A stretch of DNA of 64,000 bases from JACCTI01 sp051005695 (GTDB taxonomy: Bacteria; Verrucomicrobiota; Verrucomicrobiia; Chthoniobacterales; UBA10450): contig JBPCJC010000046.1 of NCBI GenBank assembly GCA_051005695.1, positions 114,865 through 178,864 on the forward strand, given 5' to 3'. This document shows, in pieces, positions 1 to 9,565 of this stretch. Every line of letters begins with the position of its first letter. Position 1 is the first letter of the stretch. The notes beneath the pieces were generated by a model. It was not told where the DNA came from. It made no database searches and was given only the letters and a program-made list of their open reading frames with translations. The translations under genes were made by a program, and so were the position numbers.

Positions 1-1899
1 CTCGGAGTTAAGAACGTCGCGTTCCCAGCGGCAGTCGCCGGAGATGCGGGCCGCGCCGCGGTCGCGTTCTACGGCACCGTCACCGGCACCGGTGATTCCA
101 GCGCAAATAACTTCACCGGAGTCTGGCATCTGTATGTATCGCAAACTTTCGATGGCGGCGCTCGTTGGACCACCACCGATGTAACCCCGAATTTACCGAT
201 GCAGCGTATGGGACTTTTGCGCGGCGGTGGCGGCCCACTTCAACGCAATCTGCTCGACTTCTTTGATATTCAGTATGACCGCGATGGGCGCGTTGTGGTC
301 GGCTACGTGAACGGATGCTCAGGGGGGCCGTGCTCTCAAGCGCCGATTGCGGGGGACGGATCCACCCCTGTTGTTGGAAATACTTATTCCGCCACCGCCT
401 CCATCGCGCGCCAATCAAGCGGTCGCCGTCTCCTGGCGGCCAACGACCCTGCTTCCACCACCTCTGTTCCCGGGATTCCTTTTGCCACAGAAGTGCGAAT
501 CGGGAACACCGTCCGCCTCGCTTGGAACGAAGCAGACACTGGCAACCTGCCACTTACCGGATACCAAATCCTGCGAGGGACGACCAGTGGTGGTGAATCG
601 TTGCTGATCGACAATCTCCCAGGCACGACAACCAGTTACACTGACATGACGGCCACCGACCCGACCAAGACTTACTACTACCAGGTGGTGGCAAAGAACA
701 GCGCGGGAAATTCTCCGGCCAGGAATGAAATTGCCGCGCCGTATATCGGAGACACTTGTTCCGGCCTGATCATTCACCGAAATCTTCCGAGCCATCCCGA
801 AAGCACAGGCGGCAGCGCGAGCCAACCGCCACTGCCACAGCTTTTGATCGATTACATCGCGGCAGGAGAGCCGCCCAGTAAGCCAGGCCAGTTCATGTTC
901 AAGATGAAGGTGGGCAATCTCACTACCGTCCCGCCCGACAGCAGATGGCGCGTGGTCTGGGATTACATCGGGTCTGCCGCTAATCCGAATCCGGACGAGC
1001 AATTTTACGTGGGCATGACGAGCAGTAGTTCGAATCCGCCAGTGGTGACCTTCGAATATGGAACTGTCTCTACGCTTTCGGCAGTTATCATCGGAGTTCC
1101 GACGGAAAATCCAAAGGGAACAGCTGATGCCGCGAGCAACTTCAATGCTGACGGAACCATCACGATCTTCGTGCCGAAAACGGGTGTGGGTTCTCCTGGG
1201 CTTGGCGATCTACTTGGCGCGGTGAACGGACGGACGTTTAACTCTCCCGGCACTGCGGAACGTTCGACACTTCTAATCGATCATACTTTCGTCAAGGGCG
1301 GTACCGATAACAGCTTTCCTCCCGCGACCTACACTGTGTCCGGCAATAACTCTTGCTCAGCCAACGCCTTGGTCCCCGTGGGCGCGGTCTCCCGCAAGAC
1401 TCACGGAACTGCCGGGGACTTCGACATAGACCTGCCATTCACCGGTTCTACTGGTATTGAAAGCCGTACTGGTCCTGTCGCAGGTCAACACACCGTGGTA
1501 TTCACGTACTCTGTCCCAGTAAACGTAACTACGGCCACCGCCACTTGCGGGGGGCTGCCGGCTACCCGGAGCGCGAGCGGCAGCCAGGTCACGGTTACTT
1601 GCACTGGCATAGCCAACTCTCAAACGATTGCGGTTAGCTTAAGCGGCGTGAGCGACGGAACGAACAGTGGGAATGTGTCAGTGCCGATGGGTCTCCTGCT
1701 CGGCGACGTGGATGCCAGCAGGGTGGTAGATGGTAACGACGTCTCCAACGTGCAAGGTCACACTCGAGAAACGCCTAATAGTTCGAACTTCCGGGCTGAC
1801 GTGGACACTTCCGGTCTGGTCGATGGCAATGATGTTTCGATCACCCAAGGGCAGACGCGAAGCGCCCTTTCTCGGCCCTCCCGTCCACGGGCACGGTGA
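1..1899 (+). CDS. Secreted sialidase-like / Fn3 / dockerin-like protein, 3' part (partial)
   Basis: The frame is open from the first base of the window, so the true start lies upstream; an internal ATG at 199 is not a convincing start. The N-terminal visible part (WHLYVSQTFDGG, then LLDFFDIQYDRDGR) has the look of BNR/sialidase-type exo-enzymes. A fibronectin type III domain follows at about 470-740 (LAWNEADTG, GYQILRGTTSGG, YYYQVVAKNSAG). From about 1380 the protein carries a module beginning SRKTHGTAGDFDIDLP and ending in two dockerin-like, EF-hand-style repeats (DVDASRVVDGNDVS and DVDTSGLVDGNDVS). The same C-terminal module is found in the large secreted protein at 46797-49976. Likely exported and cell-surface or extracellular. 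The catalytic activity is not established. No copy of the 10-base dispersed word lies in it. Confidence 0.75.
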   Translation, partial: LGVKNVAFPAAVAGDAGRAAVAFYGTVTGTGDSSANNFTGVWHLYVSQTFDGGARWTTTDVTPNLPMQRMGLLRGGGGPLQRNLLDFFDIQYDRDGRVVVGYVNGCSGGPCSQAPIAGDGSTPVVGNTYSATASIARQSSGRRLLAANDPASTTSVPGIPFATEVRIGNTVRLAWNEADTGNLPLTGYQILRGTTSGGESLLIDNLPGTTTSYTDMTATDPTKTYYYQVVAKNSAGNSPARNEIAAPYIGDTCSGLIIHRNLPSHPESTGGSASQPPLPQLLIDYIAAGEPPSKPGQFMFKMKVGNLTTVPPDSRWRVVWDYIGSAANPNPDEQFYVGMTSSSSNPPVVTFEYGTVSTLSAVIIGVPTENPKGTADAASNFNADGTITIFVPKTGVGSPGLGDLLGAVNGRTFNSPGTAERSTLLIDHTFVKGGTDNSFPPATYTVSGNNSCSANALVPVGAVSRKTHGTAGDFDIDLPFTGSTGIESRTGPVAGQHTVVFTYSVPVNVTTATATCGGLPATRSASGSQVTVTCTGIANSQTIAVSLSGVSDGTNSGNVSVPMGLLLGDVDASRVVDGNDVSNVQGHTRETPNSSNFRADVDTSGLVDGNDVSITQGQTRSALSRPSRPRAR

Positions 1900-2165
1900 A
1901 CTTGGCGCGAACCGCAATCTTCCTAAACGGGGCTCATACCTCAGATGGAAGGCAATCGGGACACCAACCGTCAATCACGAACTGCGCTAAGAGCATTAAA
2001 AAATCTTTTGTGTTGGCGAATCGTAGGCCGACCGCTCCGGGTGCCCACGGGAGGACCCGAAGCACCCGCCCTATAACCGGCTCTTTTCGTCTATCGACGG
2101 CGCGCCGGTTCTTGTGCCATCTTTCCGCCTCGCGCGCCGCTATTCGCATTGCGCGCGCCTTTTGA
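1900..2165. other. Intergenic region, no gene seen
   Basis: There is no convincing coding frame here. One weak inverted repeat (CGGGTGC at 2038-2044 with GCACCCG at 2062-2068, 17-base loop) could form a hairpin but has no following T-run, so I do not call a terminator. Confidence 0.5.
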
Positions 2166-2861
2166 ATGAAACGTTACCTTCCGTTCGCGCTCATTCTCCT
2201 GGTCGCTGCCGTCGCCTGCACCGCGGGCGTCATGATTTTGCGCCATCAAAAAACTGTGCTTGCCGCTGCCGAACGCGCGCAGGTCGAGGAAGCTTCGTTC
2301 GGTAAGCGTGGCGCCAATCCACCGCACATTCGCGGAAATGCGAGGGCCCCGGTTACCCTCGAAGAATTCGGCGATTTTCAATGCCCACCCTGCGGCAACC
2401 TCTCTTCAGTGCTTGCGAAACTCGAGCACGATTACGGCGCGCGTTTACGCGTTATCTTCCGTCAATATCCCTTGCAAATGCATGCCCACGCGGCGGAAGC
2501 CGCGCGCGTCGCCGAGGCCGCCGGAATGCAGGATAAATTCTGGGAGATGCACGATTTGCTATATCGCAACCAGACCAGCTGGACCAAAGCGGCTGACCCG
2601 ACCGCCGAGTTGAATGGTTACGCCGGCAACCTCGGGCTCGATCCCGAACGCTTCAAAACAGATCTAGCATCCAAGACCGCCAAGGAACGAATCGAAGCCG
2701 ACCAGGCGCGCGCGGACTCGTTAGGCGTGGACAGCACCCCGACCGTTTATCTGAATCACAATCGTGTCACGCCCAGCGCCTTTAACGAAAAAGGTCTGCG
2801 CGCCGTAATCGATGCCGCCCTTGGTGGAAAAGCTCCCGCCTCGCCCTCGCCGACGAAATGA
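2166..2861 (+). CDS. DsbA-family thiol:disulfide oxidoreductase (membrane-anchored, CPPC)
   Basis: 231 aa. One hydrophobic N-terminal segment (residues about 4-24) acts as an anchor or signal, followed by a thioredoxin-fold DsbA domain with the redox motif FGDFQCPPC (Cys73 and Cys76) and a cis-proline region DSTPTVYL near the C-terminus. This is the Thioredoxin_4/BdbD type of DsbA, expected to introduce disulfides into exported proteins. The stop overlaps the start of the downstream VKOR gene by 4 bases (ATGA), so the two are translationally coupled and form a complete disulfide-forming pair. A copy of the 10-base word lies in its 3' part (2717-2726), read as SLG. Confidence 0.9.
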   Translation: MKRYLPFALILLVAAVACTAGVMILRHQKTVLAAAERAQVEEASFGKRGANPPHIRGNARAPVTLEEFGDFQCPPCGNLSSVLAKLEHDYGARLRVIFRQYPLQMHAHAAEAARVAEAAGMQDKFWEMHDLLYRNQTSWTKAADPTAELNGYAGNLGLDPERFKTDLASKTAKERIEADQARADSLGVDSTPTVYLNHNRVTPSAFNEKGLRAVIDAALGGKAPASPSPTK

Positions 2862-3319
2862 AAAAATCGAGATCCCGTAACGTGGTCGAGCAGGGGGCAC
2901 GCGCGCGCCGGATCATCCTCACGATTGCCGCCGTCCTCGCTCTCGCTGGGTTGGCCGAAACCACTTACCTCACCGCCTCGCATTTTGCCGGCGCCCAAGT
3001 CGTCTGCGGAAACGCCGGAAATTGTTCGCAAGTTCTGGGAAGCATCTATTCCAGCGTGCACGGAATTCCCCTCGCCGCGCTCGGTGCGCTCGCCTACTTC
3101 GTCGTCTTCAGTTCTGCGACTTTGGCCGCCTCCGGTTATCGAAAAGCCGGCCTCGCCCTTGCCCTGGTCGTGAGCGCTATGTTTGTGACCACCCTTTGGC
3201 TGCTTTACTTACAGGCCTTCGTCCTCCACACTTTTTGCGAATATTGCCTCGCCTCCGCGGCAATCATTTTCATCCTCGCCGGCCTGGTCATAGCCATGCC
3301 GCCGCCGCAAGAAAATTAG
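2858..3319 (+). CDS. Vitamin K epoxide reductase (VKOR) family membrane protein
   Basis: 153 aa with about four transmembrane segments. The family's two cysteine pairs are visible: Cys50 and Cys56 in a periplasmic loop (VVCGNAGNCSQV) and the quinone-linked CxxC (CEYC, Cys127 and Cys130) near the last helix. Bacterial VKOR homologues re-oxidise DsbA-like partners using quinone, replacing DsbB. The ATGA overlap with the preceding DsbA-like gene supports this partnership. The length matches stand-alone bacterial VKORs that lack a fused thioredoxin domain. Confidence 0.9.
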   Translation: MKKSRSRNVVEQGARARRIILTIAAVLALAGLAETTYLTASHFAGAQVVCGNAGNCSQVLGSIYSSVHGIPLAALGALAYFVVFSSATLAASGYRKAGLALALVVSAMFVTTLWLLYLQAFVLHTFCEYCLASAAIIFILAGLVIAMPPPQEN

Positions 3320-3337
3320 CCGCCGCAATTCCGGCCT

Positions 3338-3354
3338 GGGACAGCATTTGTCCC
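3338..3354. terminator. Small hairpin between the VKOR and addB-like genes
   Basis: GGGACA (3338-3343) and TGTCCC (3349-3354) form a 6-bp stem with a 5-base loop just after the VKOR stop. No T-run follows, so terminator activity is uncertain. The hairpin overlaps an alternative TTG start (3348) for the next gene, which argues for a later start. Confidence 0.3.
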
Positions 3355-3383
3355 TCCACTCTGCTAGAATCGGCGGAGTGCAG

Positions 3384-6300
3384 TTGGAATTGGAACTTCA
3401 GTCGAATCGCCGAGTCAGCCTGCTCATCGCCGCTTCTGCGCGGGGGGCTTGGGACGGCGCGATCGCGGCTTGGTGCGCGCGAGTCGCCCGGGAAAATTGG
3501 AAAACACAGCGCCCAGCCGCAATCGTAGTTCCGACCCGCGGCCAGGCGCAGGCGTTGAAAGCGTGCCTGCTCGAACACGGCCAATCCGCGCTCGGCATTC
3601 ATTTCGTCACTCCGCCACACCTGCGGATCTTGCTCGCGGGCGACATCGAAATTTCTTCGCCGCAGCGCGAACACTTCCGCCTCCTCCTCGCGCTCGCCGC
3701 GGAGGAACAGCTAGCCGATTCATCGCTCGCCGAAGCTGAACGTCTCGCCGCCATTTCCGTCCGGCGCACGCCCGATCATCTGCTTCGTTTACTCGAGCAA
3801 CTCAGCGCCGCGGGTGCCGATTTTAACCAGGTCGATCTCCCCGCCTTTCGTTCGGTGGTGCGAAAGTTTCGCGCTCAACTCGCCTCCGCCGGGCTCGACC
3901 TCGCTCCAGAAGCCGATCGCAAATTGCTCGGGCACGCGCGCTCATCCGCGCGCGCACTTGAAGAACTACTCGTTAGCGGGTTTCACGGCGCACACTGGCC
4001 GCTTTGGAATCTCTTGCACGCCGCCACCGAAAGCGCCGACGCGGCCACGGTCTTCCTGCAATATCCGCGCGCCGAAGCTGCTGATCTCGACGCGGCCTGG
4101 ATCGGAACCTGGGAAGAAAAGTTCGGCGAAGCCAAACCGATCGAGTCCGAAACCGACACGCCCGCACCGGAGCGTGAAACAATTTTCCTCGCCGGAATGG
4201 ATACGCGCGAACAAGCGGAAGCCATCACCGCCGCGGCCGAAAAATTTCTCGCGGACGAATCCTGCACTCGTCTCGGCATCATCGTCCCGGCCGCCGGCGC
4301 GCTCGCACGTCTCGTGGCCGCGGCCTGCCATCGCCGTGGTCTTCCGCACTACGACGCCATGGGCCAGATGGTGCCGGGCATTTTCGAGTCCGCGGATTTT
4401 TGGAGCTGGCTGGAACTGCAGCGCACGCCGCGGCTCAATGTTCTCCTGCGTTTCCTGACTCATTTGCCTAACGAGCACGCCTTCTTCAACGAAATCTCGC
4501 GCCGTAAAATCGCCGACGCCCTGACTCGTGCGCACGGCGAGCTCGCCCTCGACGAACTCCCTCTGCTCATCGCCTTCGCGCGCACGCACAACGAACACGG
4601 CGAACTCGTCGCCGCGGCGCTGCGCTCGATTCTCTTCTTACCGGAACGCGCAACTTTCGCGGAATTCTCCCGCGTTACCGCGGACGCGTTTCAGCAACTC
4701 GACTGGAATGAAAGCGAGCGCGAAATCCAATCGCGCACCGGTTGGGCAACGGACATCTCCTCGACTTTCTCGCGCACGCTTTACCTCCAATGGCTCGAGG
4801 AAATCGCGCTTAGTTTCACCCTCACTCGCGACCTCCTCGGCCAGCATCCGTACGCGCGCGTGCAAATTCTCACGCCCGCGCAGGCTGAGGATCAATCGTG
4901 GTCGCATCTCATCCTCGCGGGCTTGAACGAAAACGCCTGGCCCGCGAGTGCGCGCGGCGATTTTCTTCCGGCTGCGCAGATCGATTCCCTCAATCAGGCC
5001 GTGCAAAAAATAAACCGCGCGGCCACCCGCCGCGGTCGTCAGGGCGAAGGGCACGTCGCGGTGCGCGAGGGCGCCACCCTTTTTCTCGGCACTGCGCAAC
5101 AGCGCCAGCTCGCGCTCGCCCAGTTCAACAGCCTGGTCGAATCCACGCGCTGCGGCCTCGCCCTCACCGCCAGCGTCGTCCAGGAAGCAACTCCCGAACG
5201 CGTTTCCAATCCGAGCGAATTTTTCAGCCGCATATATCATCAGGTGCATGGGCGCTCTGTTTCGCAGACGACCTTGCGTGGTCTGCGCGACGCCACGCGC
5301 GCCTGGTTGCAGGAAGCCGCCGCGCCTTCGCAAAATGAAAGCGAAAACGCTGCGCGCGGGATTCGCCAAACCCGTCTCGCCTACTCCGCGCGGCGCGATC
5401 CCGAGGCCGTCTCCGGCGAGTATGATTTTGCCCTGCGCACTCGGCCTAAGGAGACAAAGCCGATGAGCGTGAGCGCGATCGAAGCCCTCTTGAAATCGCC
5501 CGCGCTCGTCTGGTTGGAACGTTATCTCGGCGTCGCCGGCGAAGAAGACTCAACCTATGCATGGAATGCTACCGTCGGAAAATGGACCCACCAATGGTTG
5601 GCCGACGCCATCGGGCGGAGCGAGAGCTTTGTCCCGTTTCCTTCGGCTAACGAGATCGCACAACGTCTGCTCACGGCCGCGGAACGAAAACGCGCCGAGG
5701 TCGCACAGCTTTGCCGCGAGACCGGAAAGATCGTGCCCGATTGGTGGGAATCCGGTTGGGAAAATGCGCTCTGCCTTGCGCAAACTCTCGGCCGTATTCT
5801 CGCGACCGCCGAGGGTTGGAATTGGGCCGTGCCCGAATGGCGCCTGGAAGCGCAGGCGATTCCGGTGGGCGACGATCGCCATCTTCTCCTCCGCGGTTTT
5901 GCCGACCTCTTGTTAGTCCAGTCGCACATCAAGCCGACTTCGCTGCGCGTGCCGGCGCTTTGGATTGTGGATTACAAAACCGGGAACAAAAAATCTCTCT
6001 CGGTTAAGAATGCCAAGACCCCGGAAATGGCTGCGCGCCGCGTGCTCCGGCAAGTCCTGAAACGTGACGCCTTGCAGCTCGGCCTCTACGCCCTCGCCGC
6101 GGAACAATTCGGCGCGGAAAACGTGCAGGTCAGTTTGCTTTCGCCGCTCACCCCGCGCGCCGAGCCGCAACTACAGCGCGCAGAATTTTCCGTTTGCGAG
6201 CCGGCTTTTCGCGAGCTCGCGCGCATGCAGGCCACCGGCATTTTCGGGATGCACGGCACACCGCGCGATCGTTTCAGTTTCACCAGGGATTATCCGCTGG

Positions 6301-6386
6301 CCACGCTCGCGATCGATCGCGAGATCACCGAGGAACGCTGGGAAAAAACGCACCCCGATCTGCCGATTGACGAGGAGGCGTATTAA
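3384..6386 (+). CDS. addB: AddB-like PD-(D/E)XK nuclease / helicase-related protein
   Basis: About 1000 aa. I prefer the TTG at 3384 because GGCGGAG sits 5 bases upstream; TTG 3348 or GTG 3378 are alternatives. The long central region is helicase-like without a clear Walker A motif, and includes ILAGLNENAWPASARG, typical of AddB/RecB-type families. The C-terminal RecB nuclease domain shows RGFADLLLV, then WIVDYKTGNK, then LQLGLYALAAEQFG, i.e. the D...DYK...Q motif of PDDEXK_1 nucleases. The next gene starts after one base and encodes the AddA-like partner, so together they form a likely double-strand-break end-resection enzyme of the AddAB type. The subunit name is assigned by analogy; sequence similarity in this family is low. 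Confidence 0.8.
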   Translation: MELELQSNRRVSLLIAASARGAWDGAIAAWCARVARENWKTQRPAAIVVPTRGQAQALKACLLEHGQSALGIHFVTPPHLRILLAGDIEISSPQREHFRLLLALAAEEQLADSSLAEAERLAAISVRRTPDHLLRLLEQLSAAGADFNQVDLPAFRSVVRKFRAQLASAGLDLAPEADRKLLGHARSSARALEELLVSGFHGAHWPLWNLLHAATESADAATVFLQYPRAEAADLDAAWIGTWEEKFGEAKPIESETDTPAPERETIFLAGMDTREQAEAITAAAEKFLADESCTRLGIIVPAAGALARLVAAACHRRGLPHYDAMGQMVPGIFESADFWSWLELQRTPRLNVLLRFLTHLPNEHAFFNEISRRKIADALTRAHGELALDELPLLIAFARTHNEHGELVAAALRSILFLPERATFAEFSRVTADAFQQLDWNESEREIQSRTGWATDISSTFSRTLYLQWLEEIALSFTLTRDLLGQHPYARVQILTPAQAEDQSWSHLILAGLNENAWPASARGDFLPAAQIDSLNQAVQKINRAATRRGRQGEGHVAVREGATLFLGTAQQRQLALAQFNSLVESTRCGLALTASVVQEATPERVSNPSEFFSRIYHQVHGRSVSQTTLRGLRDATRAWLQEAAAPSQNESENAARGIRQTRLAYSARRDPEAVSGEYDFALRTRPKETKPMSVSAIEALLKSPALVWLERYLGVAGEEDSTYAWNATVGKWTHQWLADAIGRSESFVPFPSANEIAQRLLTAAERKRAEVAQLCRETGKIVPDWWESGWENALCLAQTLGRILATAEGWNWAVPEWRLEAQAIPVGDDRHLLLRGFADLLLVQSHIKPTSLRVPALWIVDYKTGNKKSLSVKNAKTPEMAARRVLRQVLKRDALQLGLYALAAEQFGAENVQVSLLSPLTPRAEPQLQRAEFSVCEPAFRELARMQATGIFGMHGTPRDRFSFTRDYPLATLAIDREITEERWEKTHPDLPIDEEAY

Positions 6387-6387
6387 G

Positions 6388-9300
6388 ATGACCCCGAGCG
6401 ATCAAGCAGCACGCGATCGTTTCGCGCACGAACTCGATCGCAATTTTTCCGTCATCGCCGCCGCCGGTTCCGGCAAGACCCGCGCGGTCACCGATCGGAT
6501 TGTGGCGCTGGCAAATTCTTCCGGCGCGGTCAACGCGCTCCCGCGTCTGGTCGTGCTCACTTTCGCCAACCGCGCCGCCGATGAGATGCAGCAGCGCGCG
6601 CGCGCGCAAATTCTGGAAGCGAATCCAACCCCGGAAATCCTGGCCGCGTTTAACCGCGTGTGGTTCGGCACCATTCACTCCTTTTGCCTCAAGCTTCTGA
6701 ATGATTACGGCCACTACCTCGGCCTGCCCGCGCCGCTCGACTTGATCCAGGACGACGACGATCTCTGGAATGAATTCGTCCAACAACAAACGCACGTCGG
6801 ACGTTCGCTCTCGCCGGCAAATCGCGCCGCCTTGCTCCGGCTCGCTTCGCTCCGCCACATCATGGAACTCGGGCGCCAAGCGGGCTCGGCGCTCCTCCGG
6901 CCTAACGAGCCCTGCGCTTTTCCGGAAATAGATCTGCAGGAAATCCGCCGCGCGGCCTTGGGCGCGCGCAAGAGTGAAACGGTCGACAACTCCATCGCGC
7001 AACTCAACGCCTGGGAAAATGATTTCCGCGATGGCTCCGGTTTTCTTCGTTGGCCTGGTTGCTCCACCACCGCCAAAGGCATCGACGAAATCTGGGAGCG
7101 CGCCTTCATCCCCTTGCGCCGCTGGGTCAATCAAACCGCCATCTGCGTCGCTGCAGAAGTGCAGCACGATTACCGTAACTTCCGGCTCGAGCGCGGCGTG
7201 GTCACGTATGCCGATCAGATCGCGCTTGCCGATGAACTCTTGCAACATCCCGAAGCCGCGCGCCGCCTCCGCCAGCTCGATCATCTCGTGATTCTCGACG
7301 AAGCACAGGACACTGATCCCGCCCAATTTTCTGTGCTCCTGGAAATCACCCGCCCGCCGGATGCGACCGGCCGCTGGTTGGAAATGCGAACCGATCCGCC
7401 GCGGCCAGGCCGCTTCTGCATGGTCGGCGACCGCCAGCAGTCCATCTATCACGACCGCGCCGATCTTGCGCATTACCTCCGCGTGCACGAAGCGCTCGTG
7501 CAATCCGAAGCCGGCGAAGCGCTTGTCTTCGCCGTCACCTTCCGGCTCGATCAGGGCCAGCTCGATTTTATTAACGTTACTTTCGGCGAAATTTTGCACG
7601 GCAGTGAAGGCCAGGTTGAATTCGTTAGGCTGGAACCACGTCCGCAGATTCTGCCCGGCCAGGTCATTCGTCTTTCTCTTCCCGGCCAACTTCTCGCCGG
7701 CCACGAAAAGCCGAAAGATCGGGTGATCGCACGCATCGCCGCGGACGAACTTGCCCGCTGGTTAAAAAACGCCGGCGTCGAAAAATTGCGCGCGCACACC
7801 TGGCGTGAGGTCGCGATTCTTTGTCCGCGACGCGATTGGTTGCGCACGATGGCGATCGCGCTGCGCAAAGTCGGATTGCCCGTGGAAGTGCAATCGGAAA
7901 GTGATCTGCAAGCCGACTCGCCCGCCTACGCCTGGTTGACCGCGCTCTGCACGATCATGGTCGAGCCGCGGAATCACTACGAAATTGTCGGCGTCCTGCG
8001 CGAAATCTACGGACTCTCGGACCACGACCTGGCGATTTTTTCGGAGGCCAACGGGAGCCGTTTTCAGATTGAAACTGCCGTCGCGTCCGCCGGCGTGATC
8101 TCTTCGCAAATCGCCGAGCTCGCGGAGCTGCGCGCTTCTCTCCAAAGCTTGCCGCTGTTTGCCGCGATCGAGCAATTGCTCGCGCGCACCGCCTTGCGCG
8201 CCCGCATCGCTTCGCTCCCCGAGGAAGATTTTAAGAACCCGCTCGCTGATCTCGACACTTTGCTTACGCTCGCCGCCGAATCCGCGGCGGCTGGCGGGAC
8301 GCTCGCCGATTTCGCGGAGCGTTTGCGTTCCGAGATGGAACGTCCGCGCCCAGTGCGTCTCTCGGATGAAAATGCCATCCAGCTAATCACCGCGCAGAAA
8401 GCGAAAGGTTCGGAATGGGACGCGGTCATCGTGCCGTTTCTCAGTCGCCGCATCGTCGGCTTCTGGCCGCGTTATCCGTCGCTCATTCGCGTCCCCGGGG
8501 GCGATCAAGTAATCGCCGCGTTGCACAAGGAAGATCGCGAAAGCGAAATCAAAGAGGCCTACAAAAAATTGCGTCGTCAGGAAATGGAACGCCTGCTTTA
8601 CGTCGCGCTCACACGCGCGCGGCACACCCTCGTGCTCGTGGCCGATCGCGAACTTTTTTCGCATCGCAGCGATCGGCTGGCAGATGATTCGCAGCTAAAG
8701 TTTTTGCGGGGCGATCGCCATGAATCGAGTTACGCCGCGCTCGAAACGCTTTCGAAAAATGCCGAGGCCTGCGCGCAAACTTCAGCCTCCTGGGAAGAAA
8801 AACGCGCCGCGGTCGCGGAACCGAAACTCGCGCTCACGCCGCTCGATTCCGCCACGCGGGAGCGCGCCCGCGCGCACGCGTCCGATTTCATTCGCAAACA
8901 AAATCCCAGCGGCTACGGCGAGGAACTCGAATCGTCCGGGGCGACGATCCCCGCGCGTTCGCTCGCGGATAATCCGGCCACGCTTTACGGCAGTTGGTGG
9001 CACACACTCTTTCAACATTTCCCCTGGACGAGCGGAGCCGCCCAATGGCAGACCGCTTTCCACGCGCTGCAACCCAGCTCGCCTGATGCTGCTCGTTCCG
9101 AGCGCGAATGGAAATTATTCGCGAAGACGCCGGCGGATTCCGCATTCATGCAATTTCTCGGGCGTCCCGGAATTGTCGCGCACACCGAGTTTCCATTTTT
9201 GTGGCGCATCGATCAGCGCACCTGTCTTGAAGGCGTGATTGATTTGCTCGTGATCGATCCGGAGGCGCGGAAATGTTTGCTCATCGATTGGAAAACCAAT

Positions 9301-9546
9301 CACGTCACGCGCAAGGATTTGGAAAAATTGCGGACGCGTTATCGCCCGCAACTCGCGGCCTACTGGAACGCCGTCAGCGAGCTGACCGGTTTCGCGGTGG
9401 CCGCCGGTCTCTATTCCACCGCCACCGGAAATTTCCTGACCGATGATCAGGCCGAATTGAAAAAGGAATGGGCGCGTCTCGCGAAACTGCCGTCGGAAAA
9501 AATGCGCTCCGCGATGGCGCCGGACGAGATCGCGCCACGCATTTAG
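6388..9546 (+). CDS. addA: AddA-like UvrD/RecB-family helicase-nuclease
   Basis: 1052 aa. The start is ATG 6388, with GAGGAGG ending 9 bases upstream; longer readings of the frame only overlap addB. Superfamily 1 motifs occur in order: Walker A AAAGSGKTRA, motif Ia VVLTFANRAADEM, WFGTIHSFCL, Walker B VILDEAQDTDP, MVGDRQQSIY (motif III), the LITAQKAKGSEWD region and motif VI LYVALTRARHTL. A C-terminal PD-(D/E)XK nuclease follows: LEGVIDLLVID, CLLIDWKTNHV, then RPQLAAYW. The protein therefore couples ATP-driven unwinding to DNA cleavage, as AddA does, in recombination repair. Such enzymes recognise short Chi-type words, which is relevant to the dispersed 10-mer in this window. Two copies of that word lie in this gene (6900 exact, 7621 one mismatch). 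Confidence 0.87.
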   Translation: MTPSDQAARDRFAHELDRNFSVIAAAGSGKTRAVTDRIVALANSSGAVNALPRLVVLTFANRAADEMQQRARAQILEANPTPEILAAFNRVWFGTIHSFCLKLLNDYGHYLGLPAPLDLIQDDDDLWNEFVQQQTHVGRSLSPANRAALLRLASLRHIMELGRQAGSALLRPNEPCAFPEIDLQEIRRAALGARKSETVDNSIAQLNAWENDFRDGSGFLRWPGCSTTAKGIDEIWERAFIPLRRWVNQTAICVAAEVQHDYRNFRLERGVVTYADQIALADELLQHPEAARRLRQLDHLVILDEAQDTDPAQFSVLLEITRPPDATGRWLEMRTDPPRPGRFCMVGDRQQSIYHDRADLAHYLRVHEALVQSEAGEALVFAVTFRLDQGQLDFINVTFGEILHGSEGQVEFVRLEPRPQILPGQVIRLSLPGQLLAGHEKPKDRVIARIAADELARWLKNAGVEKLRAHTWREVAILCPRRDWLRTMAIALRKVGLPVEVQSESDLQADSPAYAWLTALCTIMVEPRNHYEIVGVLREIYGLSDHDLAIFSEANGSRFQIETAVASAGVISSQIAELAELRASLQSLPLFAAIEQLLARTALRARIASLPEEDFKNPLADLDTLLTLAAESAAAGGTLADFAERLRSEMERPRPVRLSDENAIQLITAQKAKGSEWDAVIVPFLSRRIVGFWPRYPSLIRVPGGDQVIAALHKEDRESEIKEAYKKLRRQEMERLLYVALTRARHTLVLVADRELFSHRSDRLADDSQLKFLRGDRHESSYAALETLSKNAEACAQTSASWEEKRAAVAEPKLALTPLDSATRERARAHASDFIRKQNPSGYGEELESSGATIPARSLADNPATLYGSWWHTLFQHFPWTSGAAQWQTAFHALQPSSPDAARSEREWKLFAKTPADSAFMQFLGRPGIVAHTEFPFLWRIDQRTCLEGVIDLLVIDPEARKCLLIDWKTNHVTRKDLEKLRTRYRPQLAAYWNAVSELTGFAVAAGLYSTATGNFLTDDQAELKKEWARLAKLPSEKMRSAMAPDEIAPRI

Positions 9547-9565
9547 ATTGAAAAACGGAGCGACA

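Noticed and set aside
2038..2068. Terminator after the first gene
   Set aside because: The hairpin has a large loop and no T-run.
3400..9500. Frequent GCGATCGC-type words (HIP1-like)
   Set aside because: The pattern follows from the high GC content and codon preference for GCG and ATC; I could not show an excess beyond that by eye.
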